NCBI GenBank assembly: GCA_916700875.1
Contig: CAKAKS010000039.1
Span: forward strand, 11,194,044-11,258,043
Source: Sebastes aleutianus
Taxonomy: Eukaryota; Chordata; Actinopteri; Perciformes; Sebastidae
Length of the DNA stretch: 64,000 nt
Direction: 5' to 3'
Positions 21,101-32,093 of this stretch are shown here, one piece after another (positions within the stretch are counted from its first letter, which is position 1; the number at the start of each line of letters is the position of its first letter). The notes beneath the pieces are model-generated. The model was not told the origin of the DNA. It was given only the letters and a program-made list of their open reading frames with translations, and did not search any database. A program made the translations under genes and the position numbers.

Positions 21101-23110
21101 TACTATCTTTCCCTGACTTTTTTTCGGTCATTTTTCAAAAAACAATTTCTTCAGACTTTATTTCTTCTGACATTTTTCATACTTTTTTTCCAGACTTTTA
21201 TTTTTAACTTTTTTTCGGTCATTTTTCAAACTTTATTTCTTCAGATATTTTTCAGACTTTATTTCTTCCGACATTTTTCCTACTATCTTTCCCTGACTTT
21301 TTTTTTTTTTTACATTTTTTTTAACTTTTTTTCGGTCATTTTTCAAACTTTATTTTTTCAGACATTTTTCAGACTTTTTTTTCAGACATTTTTTCAGACA
21401 TTTTTTGGAATTTTTTTTCTTCAGACTTTATTTCTTCCGACATTTTTCCTACTATCTTTTCCAGACTTTTTTTTTTACTTTTTTTCGGTCATTTTTCAAA
21501 CTTTATTTTCAGACATTTTTTCAGACATTTTTCAGAATTTTTTTTCTTCAGACTTTATTTCTTCAGACTTTTTTCCTACTATCTTTTCCTGACTTTTTTT
21601 TTTTTTTACTTTTTTTCAGTCATTTTTCAAAGTTTATTTCTACAGACTTTATTTCTTCCGACATTTTTCAGACTTTTTTTTCAGACATTTTTTCAGACAT
21701 TTTTCGGAATTTTTTTTCTTCAGTCTTTATTTCTTCCGACATTTTTCCTACTATCTTTTCCTGACTTTTTTTTTTTTTTACTTTTTTTCGGTCATTTTTC
21801 AAAAAAAAATTTCTTCAGACTTTATTTCTTCTGACATTTTTCATACTTTTTTTCCAGACTTTTTTTTTTACTTTTTTTCGGTCATTTTTCAAACTTTATT
21901 TCTTCAGACATTTTTCAGACTTTTTTTTCAGACATTTTTTCAGACATTTTTCAGAATTTTTTTTCTTCAGACTTTATTTCTTCCGACATTTTTCCTACTA
22001 TCTTTCCCTGACTTTTTTTTTTTTTTACTTTTTTTCAGTCATTTTTCAAAGTTTATTTCTACAGACTTTATTTCTTCCGACATTTTTCTGACTTTTTTTT
22101 CAGACATTTTTTCAGACATCTTTCAGAATTTTGTTTTCATCAGACTTTTTTTTCAGACTTTTTTTTAGTCATTTTTCAAACTTTATTTCTTCAGACATTT
22201 TTCTGACTTTTTTTCAGACATTTTTCAGAATTTTTTTTCTTCAGTCTTTATTTCTTCCGACATTTTTCCTACTATCTTTCCCTGACTTTTTTTTTTTTTT
22301 ACTTTTTTTTTACTTTTTTTCGGTCATTTTTCAAACTTTATTTCTTCAGACATTTTTCTGACTTTTTTTTCTGACATTTTTCAGACATTTTTTCAGACAT
22401 TTTTCAGACATTTTTCAGACTTTGTTTTCTAGACTTTTTTCAGTTGTTTTTTTTGGATATTTTCTTTCAGACTTTATTTCTTATGACATTTTTTCGGCCT
22501 TTATTTCTTCAGACATTTTTCAGCCTTTTTTTTTGTTAAATTTTTTTTTAGTTTTTAATGGACATTTTTCAAACTTTATTTCTTCAAACATTTTCTGACT
22601 TTTTTAGTCATTTTTCAGAAATGTTTTTCTTCAGACTTTTTTTTCAGTTTTTTTTTTGGGCAATCTTTTCAGACTTTATTTCTTCCGACATTTTTCCTAC
22701 TATTTTTCCCTGACTTTTTTTTTTTTTTTTACTTTTTTTCAGTCATTTTTCAAACTTTATTTCTCCAGACATTTTTCTGACTTTTTTTTCGGATTTTTTT
22801 CAGACTTTATTTTCAGTTGTTTTTTTTGGATATTTTCTTTCAAACTTTATTTCTTCCGACATTTTTCAGAATCTTTTTTCTAGACTTTTTTTTAGTTGTT
22901 TTTTTTGGATATGTTCTTTCAGACTTTATTTCTTCCGACATTTTTCATACTTTATTTCCATACTTTTTTCAGACTTTATTTTTTTTTACATTTTTTTTAC
23001 TTTGTTTCGGACATTTTTCAAACTTTATTTCTTCGGACATTTTTCGGACTTTTTTTTCCCGACATTTGTCAACGTATGTTGCAACGTATTGTCAGACTTT
23101 GTTTTTGTCT
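18196..23110 (+). repeat. T-rich tandem array (satellite-like), 4.9 kb
   Basis: The plus strand is almost wholly T with small C, A and G islands. The building blocks are ttcagacatttt, actttatttcttc and tttttcggtcatttttcaaa. A recognisable marker, cctactatctttccctgact, returns about 18 times at spacings from 100 to 400 bp, so there is an irregular higher-order unit. Open frames across it (up to 288 codons) encode only Phe/Ser/Leu repeats and are products of composition. The flanks are unique sequence. Confidence 0.93.
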
Positions 23111-24039
23111 CAAGTGAAAAACACAATTACAATAACCTCCTGTTGTGGGTTCACTAAATCCAGACATCCTTTTGTTTTCTGACGCATAAAATGTTTCCAC
23201 TGAATGAATTAAAGGACACATCTGTGGTTCTGCATGTTTGAGCCGACATACATTACAGCCCACCATTGTTTTAGGTTTTTTATTTAAATATAGTCTTTCT
23301 TGCTGCAGTCGGTGGTTTCAGTATATTTAGGAATGGAATGAAAATCATCTTGAACTCGAACCATATATAGTCTCAGACATCTGGCTGAACACAATCGAGC
23401 TTTGTGTCAGCAGATTACAAACAGCATGTTTCCACGACTGTGTGACTGAAGGTTGATGTAGAAACTTTTACAAATGCTTCAACAGTTTTACCGAGGACTA
23501 TAATTGAAACTCTTCAGCTCTTACGTTATAAAGTTATAACCGTAGAACAAATCAAAAACAAAAGCACCCTCAGTTTCTGCTTCTTTAGACACTTTAATTT
23601 TCCAGTTGAATTAAAGTGTCTCATAATCTAATTTAATGATGAATTAAATGGACAGATAATGTAAACTAAAATCAAATACACAGAAACTTCACTTTAAAAT
23701 GTAATTATTATTTCAATTCTAAATCGGAAATCGATCAAAATTAGCTTCCAATTTCGACCACTGAAATCAAAAGCAGGAACGGTAATTATTTGTTTTCTCT
23801 ATGCCCACGCTTACTTGCCTGTGTCCATTTATGCTCGCCGTAGTTTACACTAAATGCAGGTTTACACTACATACATGCATGTAGGCGCCGACAGGGACTT
23901 CTTGGTACCTTCAGGTGTGCCTCGTAATATCTGAGAAAGTGTATCTCTATCGGTTGTTTTTAAGATTATTTTCTTGGCTTTTGCCATTATTAGATAGTTA
24001 CAGCGACAGTTATGAAAGGGGGAGAAAGAGAACAGCAAA
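23111..24039. other. Intergenic, nothing recognised
   Basis: This is ordinary AT-rich sequence between the T-rich array and the tRNA-like element. I see no exon, RNA gene or clear repeat. Confidence 0.5.
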
Positions 24040-24045
24040 GGGCCG

Positions 24046-24137
24046 CGGGTCGGATTCGATCCCTAGGCTGCTACAATAAGGTGTCATTCTTCGTACATGG
24101 GGTGTCCGCTCTACCAGGTGAGCTACCGGAGCGCCCC
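24046..24137 (-). ncRNA. tRNA-like sequence, probably SINE head or tRNA pseudogene
   Basis: On the minus strand, GGTAGCTCACCTGGTAGAGC resembles a Pol III A box and GGATCGAATCCGACC a B box. The spacing between them is about 50 nt. The acceptor stem cannot be closed convincingly, and the downstream sequence (ccctttgctg) is like that of tRNA-derived repeats in fish. A functional tRNA is unlikely. Confidence 0.5.
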
Positions 24138-24361
24138 CATCTCTGAAACGTTTCTCCGATATTGTAGCTCGCTATAGAGCCTTGAATCACAGTTTGTCAT
24201 CTGAAATGTATGCGATATCTGGATTCTGGCACCCAACAACACAGCAAGATGACATTTTAGATGTGTAACTTTAGCCCACTGCTAGTGTTAGCCTCCAGTC
24301 TTTCCTTTGTTTTGCCTCCAGCTAACACTGTGACGTAATCATGACGTTGACACAAAAGGGG

Positions 24362-24367
24362 TTTATT
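24362..24367 (-). promoter_or_regulatory. Possible TRIM polyadenylation signal
   Basis: AATAAA on the minus strand starts four bases after the TAA stop. If used, the 3'UTR would be only about 20-30 nt. Signals further downstream are also possible. Confidence 0.4.
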
Positions 24368-24371
24368 GTTT

Positions 24372-25805
24372 TTATTCTGTAGATGTCCTCCACATCACCA
24401 TCATCCTCTTGTAGTTCTGTTGTTCTACAGCTACAGAGATAGTCACTGGTAAAATCTTCACTGGGAGATCATCCACAGTGTAAATTAATGGAAACATCCT
24501 CTCAGTGAAAGTGTGTGTAATGGTGTGAATGTTTGAGTTAGTATCCGGGTCAAAGAACGACAGCTTTCCTTCGTTCCAGTCCAGATTCACTCTGATCCTC
24601 TGGAGCTTCTTCTTCACTCGGAGAACAGTAGGTAGACGTGACGGGGAGAACGATGAATATTTACCATTATAGAACCCTAGTCTCCATAATCCAGAGCGGA
24701 TGAACCCCTTCCTCTGTACAGACTCTGCTAACACACCCAGTTCCCAGTATGTACAGTCCCCAACCTCAATGTCCCAGCTATGAGTCCCTGAGTTAAAGCC
24801 CTCAGAACCCAGGACGGCGAGGAAACCTTCGATCCTCTCTGGATTATCAGGAAGCTGCTGTTTCTGTCCTGGTCTCACACTGGTCAGATCTTCAGACAGG
24901 ACGAGTCCTGTATCCGCAGTATTTGGGTCCAGAATCACAGGAGTGTAGGAGACCATGTCCTTCATCTTGTTCCAGATGTTGAAGGTCAGGTTGCCTAGGT
25001 GTTTGGCCTGGTCTATCAGAGCTCCTGAGAGCAGCTGTGGATCCTCCAGCAGGGGGCGCTGCTGTACTCTTTCCACTGCAGCCTTGTAGTTGAGCAGGAA
25101 TGAGACGTCTTCAGCTCTCAGCTCGTCCTCTGTGGCTCTGACTGTGTCTGAAAGAGCTGCTATCTCTCTGCTCACAGCCTCCATCTTCTCCTTCATCATC
25201 TGACTCTTCTGCTCCTCTTCCTCCCTCAGTGCAGCCATCCTGGCCTCCTCTTCCTCTTCTAGAAACTGGTGAAGCTTCTTAAACTGCTCCTTAATCTGCC
25301 TCTCTGTGTGTCGGGCCTGGACCTTCATGTGTTCTGCTGTTTGATCAGACTTCACCTTAACTTCTTCAAAAACCTTTAACTTCTCCTTCAAGGGCTCCAG
25401 AGTTTCCTGAAGTTCCTTCTTGTGTTGTCGTGCAGCTTCATCGATGGGTCTGATTATGTGGTCAGTGTGTTTTTCTGAATCTCTGCAGACGAGACACACT
25501 GGCTGCTGATGGTCCAGACAGAAGAGTTTGAGTTTCTTAGAGTGCAGACTGCAGAGAGCCTCTGAAGATCTCTGAGCTCTCTCCTGTAAGAAACTCTCAC
25601 ACACGTTCTTTAAAGCCAAGTTAGAAGGTAGTATATCCTTTGAATGTCTTCTCTTACAAAGTGGACACTCTTGGATGTGTTTCTCTGTCCACCAGCTCTG
25701 CAGACAGACTTTACAGAAGCTGTGGCTACATGACAGGATGACAGGATCTTTAAAGACGTCGTGGCAGACAGAACAGCAGAGATCGTCCTCTAATCTGGAA
25801 GCCAT
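24372..25805 (-). CDS. TRIM family E3 ubiquitin ligase (RING/B-box/coiled coil/PRY-SPRY)
   Basis: The gene is a single open frame of 477 residues without introns. The RING finger spans residues 11-50 (C11, C14, C26, H28, C31, C34, C47, C50). The B-box 2 is at 85-116 (C85, H88, C96, H99, C104, C107, H113, H116). A coiled coil covers about 120-260 with an EEEEEARMAALREEEEQ stretch. PRY (VILDPNTADTGLVLS) and SPRY (SWDIEVGDCTYWELGV to FPLIYT) occupy about 290-455. All zinc ligands are present, so it is probably active. TRIM proteins of this layout ubiquitinate targets through RING, and SPRY selects the target. The best guess is the TRIM35/TRIM39/zinc-binding A33-like group that is expanded in teleosts, but the exact name is open. 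The start is secure because an in-frame TAA directly precedes the ATG. A tgtgttttcag at about 25823 could be the acceptor of a non-coding first exon. Confidence 0.93.
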   Translation of the reverse strand: MASRLEDDLCCSVCHDVFKDPVILSCSHSFCKVCLQSWWTEKHIQECPLCKRRHSKDILPSNLALKNVCESFLQERAQRSSEALCSLHSKKLKLFCLDHQQPVCLVCRDSEKHTDHIIRPIDEAARQHKKELQETLEPLKEKLKVFEEVKVKSDQTAEHMKVQARHTERQIKEQFKKLHQFLEEEEEARMAALREEEEQKSQMMKEKMEAVSREIAALSDTVRATEDELRAEDVSFLLNYKAAVERVQQRPLLEDPQLLSGALIDQAKHLGNLTFNIWNKMKDMVSYTPVILDPNTADTGLVLSEDLTSVRPGQKQQLPDNPERIEGFLAVLGSEGFNSGTHSWDIEVGDCTYWELGVLAESVQRKGFIRSGLWRLGFYNGKYSSFSPSRLPTVLRVKKKLQRIRVNLDWNEGKLSFFDPDTNSNIHTITHTFTERMFPLIYTVDDLPVKILPVTISVAVEQQNYKRMMVMWRTSTE

Positions 25806-27297
25806 TTAGTCTCTGAGTGAAGCTGAAAACACAGCAGGCAGACGGCTCAGCCACCGTTTATGTTGTACATCTTCCGTTCAGTTTGTGGATTCAGCAGCTG
25901 GTTGTAGTGGTGGTATCCCAGTATTCCCAATATTCCCTCCTGTAGATGTCGTCTCTCAGTGGAAGTGGTGGTTGTGGTCTGAAGTTGAGTCATCTGTCAG
26001 TGTGTGTGTGTGTGTGTGTGTGTGTGTCGTCTCAGTGAGGCAGAGTAACAACCTGTTTCCTGATTTGTCTCAGGTGAGTCAGATGACGGGCGGAGCTTCA
26101 TTGTTCCAGTTTGTCAGGTTTCAGGAGTTTTATTCCAAACTGATTCATAATTTGTTATGTAAACACAAAAGTGTTGTACCCATTAGATAGTCCTTGATAT
26201 CTGTTTCGGTAACGCCATTCATGTCACAATTCCACCTCTTTTGAGGCCTGTACTATGAGGCGACTTCAACATACCCAGAGTATCTTCTGGTTACCTGGCT
26301 TAACTAACCCTAACAAACAAGGTCCCGCTAAGCGGTATAGGATTTCACTTTGCTAGGCGTAATATATATTTTAAATTAGTTCAGACTTTATGATTCTCAC
26401 AAACCGTCGTTTTGACACTAAGCATGAAACACCATTCAGACGTATAGAGTAGTCCTCTCACACATCTGACAAGCTTTGTGACAGCAGATTCATAACTTTT
26501 GCACTGTAGTGTATATGTATATATAGTGTAGCGTGTGTATTTATCTGGATATCTATAAATCCTCACACACACGTGAACGTTTTATGTGAACAGAGCTGAC
26601 GTCACAGTCTTGTTTGCATGTGTGCCGTCTTCGTGTAGACATACATGTTGTGTGTTTTCTGTCTTGTACGTGTGTGTGAGAATGTGTCTGCAGACATGCA
26701 GTGTAAACACGTGTGTCTGTGTGTGTGTTTTTAATGTGTGTGTGTGTGTTCTGTCTGGCCTGTGGAGGAGGCTTCAGGCCATCTGACAGATCTGTGTTAA
26801 ATTCTTCAGACCAAAACACGTCGACCATCGAACAAAACTACAGTTTACAACTCAAATGTCTCAAAACATCCAAAAATACCTTCGTTGATGATTTACAGCT
26901 TGTAACATTAAACCTGCACATGACACAATGTCTGAGTAAACATGTTTATTATGTGTTGAACAGTCATTTCAGCAATATAATCAGGATAAATACAAAGTAC
27001 AGTCACAGAATATCTGCAGAAATCTTTCAACAAAGCAAATATACTGACTCATACGTAGCCCCAGTGTGCACCTCTCATGCATTATTATTATTATTACATA
27101 CAACTCACAGAGATAAGCATCAGTTTCTGAAACAGAAATCCCTCAAAGACTCTAAACTATATAGTCTGCATTAGAACATACTCAATCTGCTGCAGAATAT
27201 AAAAGACTTTCTTTCCTAAAGTGATCTTCTGCTCATTTTAAAAAGACGATGATTAGCTCTGTGACTCGTCATGATAATGCATTAGAGGAATAATAAG
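25806..27297. other. TRIM upstream region, no gene seen
   Basis: It holds a (TG)n tract at 26001-26028, TG-rich tracts around 26660-26750 and AT-rich sequence. Open frames here come from the TG tracts. I see no exon that can be supported. Confidence 0.5.
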
Positions 27298-27437
27298 TGG
27301 TGGAAGAAGTATTCAGATCCTTTACTGCAGTAAAAGTACTAAGACAAGTAAAAGTCCTGCATTAAAAACCTTACTGAAGTAAAATTATGTAAGTATTATC
27401 AGCAGAGTGTACTTAAAGTACTTAAAATTAAATTATA
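27298..27437 (+). repeat. Dispersed repeat with gtaaaagtac motifs
   Basis: It starts gtggtggaagaagtattcag and contains tttactgcagtaaaagtact and aagtcctgcattaaaa. The family returns at 35237, 38010 (reverse), 39250, 40550 and, as a short piece, at 57020. It is a common percomorph repeat of uncertain class. Confidence 0.7.
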
Positions 27438-28121
27438 TGGAGGACAGAACCTGCCAAATTAAAGATCAATCAATCAATCAATCAATAAATGACTCGATAA
27501 ATAAATAAATGTAATTTCATATAGGAAAAAATAATTTAAAAAATAAATGTAACCATTAATTAATTGATAAAAATGTGATATAAATTTATATTTGTTTTAA
27601 TTTGCTTCTTTATTTATTTATCTTTGTGTTAATTCCCTTATTAATTTACTCCTCTGTTTAGGTTTCCCTTTTATTTATTTATGTATTTATTTTTAGTCAT
27701 TTTTAAATGTATTTATTTATTTTTGCATTTATTTTTAATTTATTTTTGCATTTATTTGATAAAATAAATAAAACAATAAATGCATAAATAAATAAAAAAA
27801 CAATAAATGCTAAATAAATAAATAAATAGAACATAAATGCAAAAATTAATAAATTCATTTAAAAATAATAAAAAAAACAAATACATGAATAAATAAAAAG
27901 GAAAACAGAAGAGTAAATAAATAAGGGAATTAATACAAAGCTAAATAAATAAAAAAGCAAGTTTAAACCGAAATATCAATTTATGTCACATTTTATCAAT
28001 TACTTATTGGCTATATTTATTATTAATATATTTTTGCTCAATTCTTTGACATATTTATTTAATAATCGAGTCATTTATTTATTCATTTTATTTATTTTTT
28101 ATTTTAGCAGGATCCATCCTG
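27438..28121. repeat. Fold-back AT-rich element
   Basis: The left edge tggaggacagaacctgcc and the right edge gcaggatccatcctgc are near inverted copies. The interior is aaataaat on one arm and atttattt on the other, so the whole 680 bp can fold on itself. Related edges occur at 3039, 41452 and 46844. Confidence 0.7.
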
Positions 28122-28595
28122 CATAAAAGTATTGATAATGCGGTAAATGTTCCCTGTCAGTGTTTTACTATTACTATATCTGATGTTTCTGTATTAACAT
28201 TACTGTTGAATTAGTATGTATGCTACATTTTACTGCTGTAGATGTTTTTAACTACGATCTACTTGATCGTGGCTACATTATATACAGAATTCATAGTTTT
28301 ACAGAAGAAATTCAACAGATGCAGTAAGTCACCTGCAGAGAGGCTAAAAACACTCAGTGGTTGGACACCCCCCAACCCCACCCACCGTCCCCGTCTGTTT
28401 TGCTTCCTGCCCTCGCATTCATTACAAAACCTTCAACCTCATGTTCCCTCGTATGACCAGACATTTCTGACCCGACCACCTCCTCTTGCCAGTTTTTTAC
28501 ACATGCTTTTACTTTTACATAAAAAAATCACATCTTGGTATGTCCCCCTTGTACATAAAGGATGGTGGTGTGACTGGTTTTTGGAAAATTCAACA
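28122..28595. other. Intergenic, nothing recognised
   Basis: AT-rich sequence with a C-rich block (28370-28400). No gene or clear repeat. Confidence 0.4.
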
Positions 28596-29657
28596 TAAAG
28601 GTCTTTGCACACCATGACCGTATTTTTTTTAATCCGTCATCCGGTAAAAATTGTTACGCACAGAAACATTGCGCACTGAATCAATGCGTTTTATTATTCT
28701 ATTCGTTGCGAAAGATGCGTTTTATTATTGTATTCGTTACGATAATTTGCAATACAAGACAAAACTGAATTAATTACGTGGGTTCAATGAATAGCGCTAG
28801 TCCCAAACGGGGTTAATGAATGAATGACATTATCAAGAAGCTATCGTTTAGCTGCCTAGAGCACAATCACTACTGTCGGATCTTTCCTACATCCTTTGTT
28901 TTGCGACCGTCCCTTATTCCAAGCTGTTCTGCATCACCTGCCACAATCTATCTTTAAATTCTACATCTCTGTTTTCTTTTATTTCTTTATCGTAAAGTGC
29001 TTTGTGCTGAGAGATGAAGTGAATCAGTTAACCAGATGCCATTTTGAATGGTGACATTTGCACGGCTGGTGGCTCCGAGTGGTCAAACAACCCTCTTTTT
29101 GCTTTTGACGGATGCGAGAAAACACAGAAAATCACACCTGTTACGAAAATTTTTATGACGGGCGAAAGTTTTAGAGTTGCTGTGTAAATGTGATTGACAC
29201 AACGGGAAGTTGTATTTATTTTTAAATGTGCGTCAATTTCAGACGAAAAATCAACACATTCTCACTCCCAACTCGTCAAATACCGCCGCTTGACTGATGT
29301 GACAAAATTAGTCAATGGTACTTTTAGCTTCACACTGGACACGAACAGCCATGTCCGTGTCACTCCTGGTTGAAAGTCTTGTGTTTGTTTGACCCATCCA
29401 CCTCCCCTCGCCTCCTTCCGCCCTGAACGGACTCTTACGCTATTAATACTACGTCACTTGCTCCAACCATCGAATAACGCCACAGGTGGGTTTGGAGTTG
29501 GAGTTAGCTGAAAGCCCAGTTTGTCACATACTGTCGCTAAAGGGTGCCTCCGTGTGTCGGTTTCTGATGCCGAGGGGCACTGACCAAATGGCGATATTTG
29601 ATGAGTTGGGAGTGAGAGCGGGCTGGAAAATTTGAACTTGGTGTGCAAAGATCTTTA
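28596..29657. mobile_element. Non-autonomous element with 19-bp inverted ends
   Basis: It begins TAAAGGTCTTTGCACACCA and ends with the complement of TAAAGATCTTTGCACACCA, one mismatch in 19. The element is about 1.06 kb with no transposase. The interior has repeated tttattattctattcgtt sequence. No clear target duplication is visible, so the superfamily is open. Confidence 0.75.
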
Positions 29658-29923
29658 GGGTTTGTGACTTCCAGAAGAATTTACTCACCGTTTTACAGCC
29701 GCTCCTGTACCAATTATTTATGGGCCGGTGTGCGTCAATTGATGAACATGGAAGTTGCAATACCTCGTGTGGCAACAACTCCAAAAATTGTATATCTTTT
29801 TTATATCCCTCAATAATAAAAAAAACATTAACAGTAATTTAAAAACTCACTTTGACAGATTTTTAACTTGTAAAAACGATAACTGTTGTGACTTCAGTTG
29901 GACTGTAAAAGTTCATCAGGCTC

Positions 29924-29929
29924 TTTATT
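29924..29929 (-). promoter_or_regulatory. fbln7: fbln7 polyadenylation signal
   Basis: AATAAA on the minus strand, 60 nt after the stop codon. It gives a compact 3'UTR of about 80 nt. Confidence 0.55.
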
Positions 29930-29988
29930 TCTGGGTGAACTGGTCCGGCACCAAACGCTGGTAAACCCTGAACCCCTCAGTCCTCCCC

Positions 29989-30349
29989 CTAAAACTCGTA
30001 CGGAGAAACGAACAGGGTGACCTTGGTGAGGTAGCGGCCCAGCAGGTTATGGCGCTCCAGCTCGCTCATCTCCACCTCGGCCTCTAGAGTGGCGGGACCC
30101 TTGATGGGCGTCACCAGGAGGAGTGTGCCGGTTTGCCGGCCGGATCGCTGCACGCTGAAGTGGCCCCGCCCACGGCCGCCTGCCAGGCCGAAACGCAGCG
30201 TGTCGCCCAGAACGCGAGCCGACGACACCCGGAAGAGGACGCGGGGGGCGGACATGTTTGACACCACGGACAGGAAGTGGAAGGAGATGGAGTTTGGCGC
30301 CTGAGTGCACGCCTTGTCTCCCAGCATGCACGGGTTCCTCTCACAGCGC
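29989..30349 (-). CDS. fbln7: fbln7 exon 7 (fibulin C-terminal domain)
   Basis: Residues 315-434 and the TAG stop. It starts RCERNPCMLGDKACTQAPNS and ends LTKVTLFVSPYEF, the fibulin-type domain that closes the family's proteins. Confidence 0.96.
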
Positions 30350-32055
30350 CTGCAGAAACACAAAGTAAATATCGTTATGGATGATTTAGGATGTTTTTAC
30401 TCTAAAGTCACTTCCTGTCTGGTATCTGCACCTGAGAAGTTGAAACATGTTCCTGGAGTTTACCGTCCACATGAGATAAATTAGTTATGTTATGATTTAT
30501 AAGTTATCTGTCAAATTGAGCAATATGTTAACAGAGTCTGAAAAGCAGTAAGGCCGGCAGTCACCGAACTCCAACTCCAGTGGGCTTTTGTTTTCGGGAT
30601 AACGGGCTGTTGAACTAATGGGCTTTCACTCCAATGGGACATTTATCGAAGAATTTGGGTTTTGGAATAATGTGCTTTCGTCCCCCCTTTGACATGGAGC
30701 ATTGAGTCAGCCGGACGTTTGAAGAAGACATTTATGAAGCGCTCCAGAGTCCAGAATTATTTTATGAACTGGTGGACATCCATCGACATCGTCGATTGTT
30801 TTTAAAGACACAGTGATATGAAAAAAATAGCCTTTTTATTTCTTATCTTGTGGTTTAATTTGCTCTGTTGACAGATTTTTTCCTGTTAGACATTTCTGTG
30901 AAATAGTCATATGTCAAATTACTGAAATTTACATCACACAGATTTTTAAGGTGTTGAAAGTAACTTTTTCTCTGCATACAAAGTGAAGACCAATATCTAA
31001 ATAACTAAATTCTTAACCCCAAACCTATTTTTTTAATCTTTAGTAAGCAGCTTTTGACATTGTTATTTGCAACTCTCTGGCAGAATGAACATGTAACCCT
31101 GCTTCCCGCCCTGAGAGTCTGCGCACCACAGCGCTGCCCTCCCTGCATTACTAAAACACACAATTATGATCCAGCTGTAGGAATAAATCAAACCTCTAAA
31201 ACCACTTTTGATTTAGTTCCTGTTTCACGCCTCTCGACCGCCACCAGCTGATCAGCTGACTGGAGTCTGAAAACCTCAGCAGGGCGTCTGAGGCCAAACC
31301 TCAGGCTGACTCTCAGCCCGGTGGTTGTCAGAGGAGGGACGCTAACGGTCGGGAGGAGACAGGAAGGGGCTGACATGGAGGTAGAACTCATTGTTTTCAA
31401 ATCTCTCTCCATCGCCCAGTCTTTGTCCTTTGTGGTGAGAAGGTTTCTGGTTTTCTTTGTCCTCTGCTTGCTTTGTTAGCAGTTTCATTGTGCTGTTGAG
31501 ATGTGATTTAACTCTTTATTATTTTAAAGCTCGATGATGTAAGAAGAATTTTTTTTTTTTTTTACTTGTCACATCCTACAGATGTGGTGTGGAGATTTGT
31601 AGCGCTGCAGTGATGAAACTAAGGAAAGCTATCAGCAGAAGGATGTAAATGTTACTGGATGTGATTCTTACATCGGTGACGTCTTGATGTACGTGGCGTT
31701 TTTCATGTGAGGACACTCCACCACCACGCACTGGAAACCTCCGTAGGTGTTCACACACACCTGGTCTGTTGTGCAGTTGTGCATCCGGTTTTCACACTCG
31801 TCAGCGTCTGAGCACAGAAGGACAGAGACGGACAGTTACAACACGTCTCTAAACATTCTCCCCCCAGCATATCGGGATGACCTTTGACCTCTGACCTGTG
31901 CAGCTGCGTCCGTCTCTGGAGAGGTCGTAGCCGGCGGGACAGAAGCAGTGGAAGCTGCCAGGAGTGTTTACACACTGATGGACGCAGAGCCGGCCGGGCT
32001 GACCGAGAGGAAACAGACGGCACTCGTCGATATCTGAAACACAAACAGGATCTTC

Positions 32056-32093
<38 letters not shown>

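Noticed and set aside
20726..21592. Plus-strand open frame of 288 codons in the T-rich array, and similar frames nearby
   Set aside because: The translation is only Phe, Ser, Leu, Gln and Thr words that follow the DNA repeat. TTT-rich sequence rarely makes stops in these frames. There are no domains and no splice context.
24046..24137. A working tRNA gene
   Set aside because: A and B boxes are recognisable but the acceptor and anticodon stems do not pair convincingly, and the context is that of a tRNA-derived repeat.
26713..27174. Plus-strand open frame of 153 codons upstream of the TRIM gene
   Set aside because: It begins in TG-repeat sequence, has no domain, and is AT-rich without codon bias or splice context.
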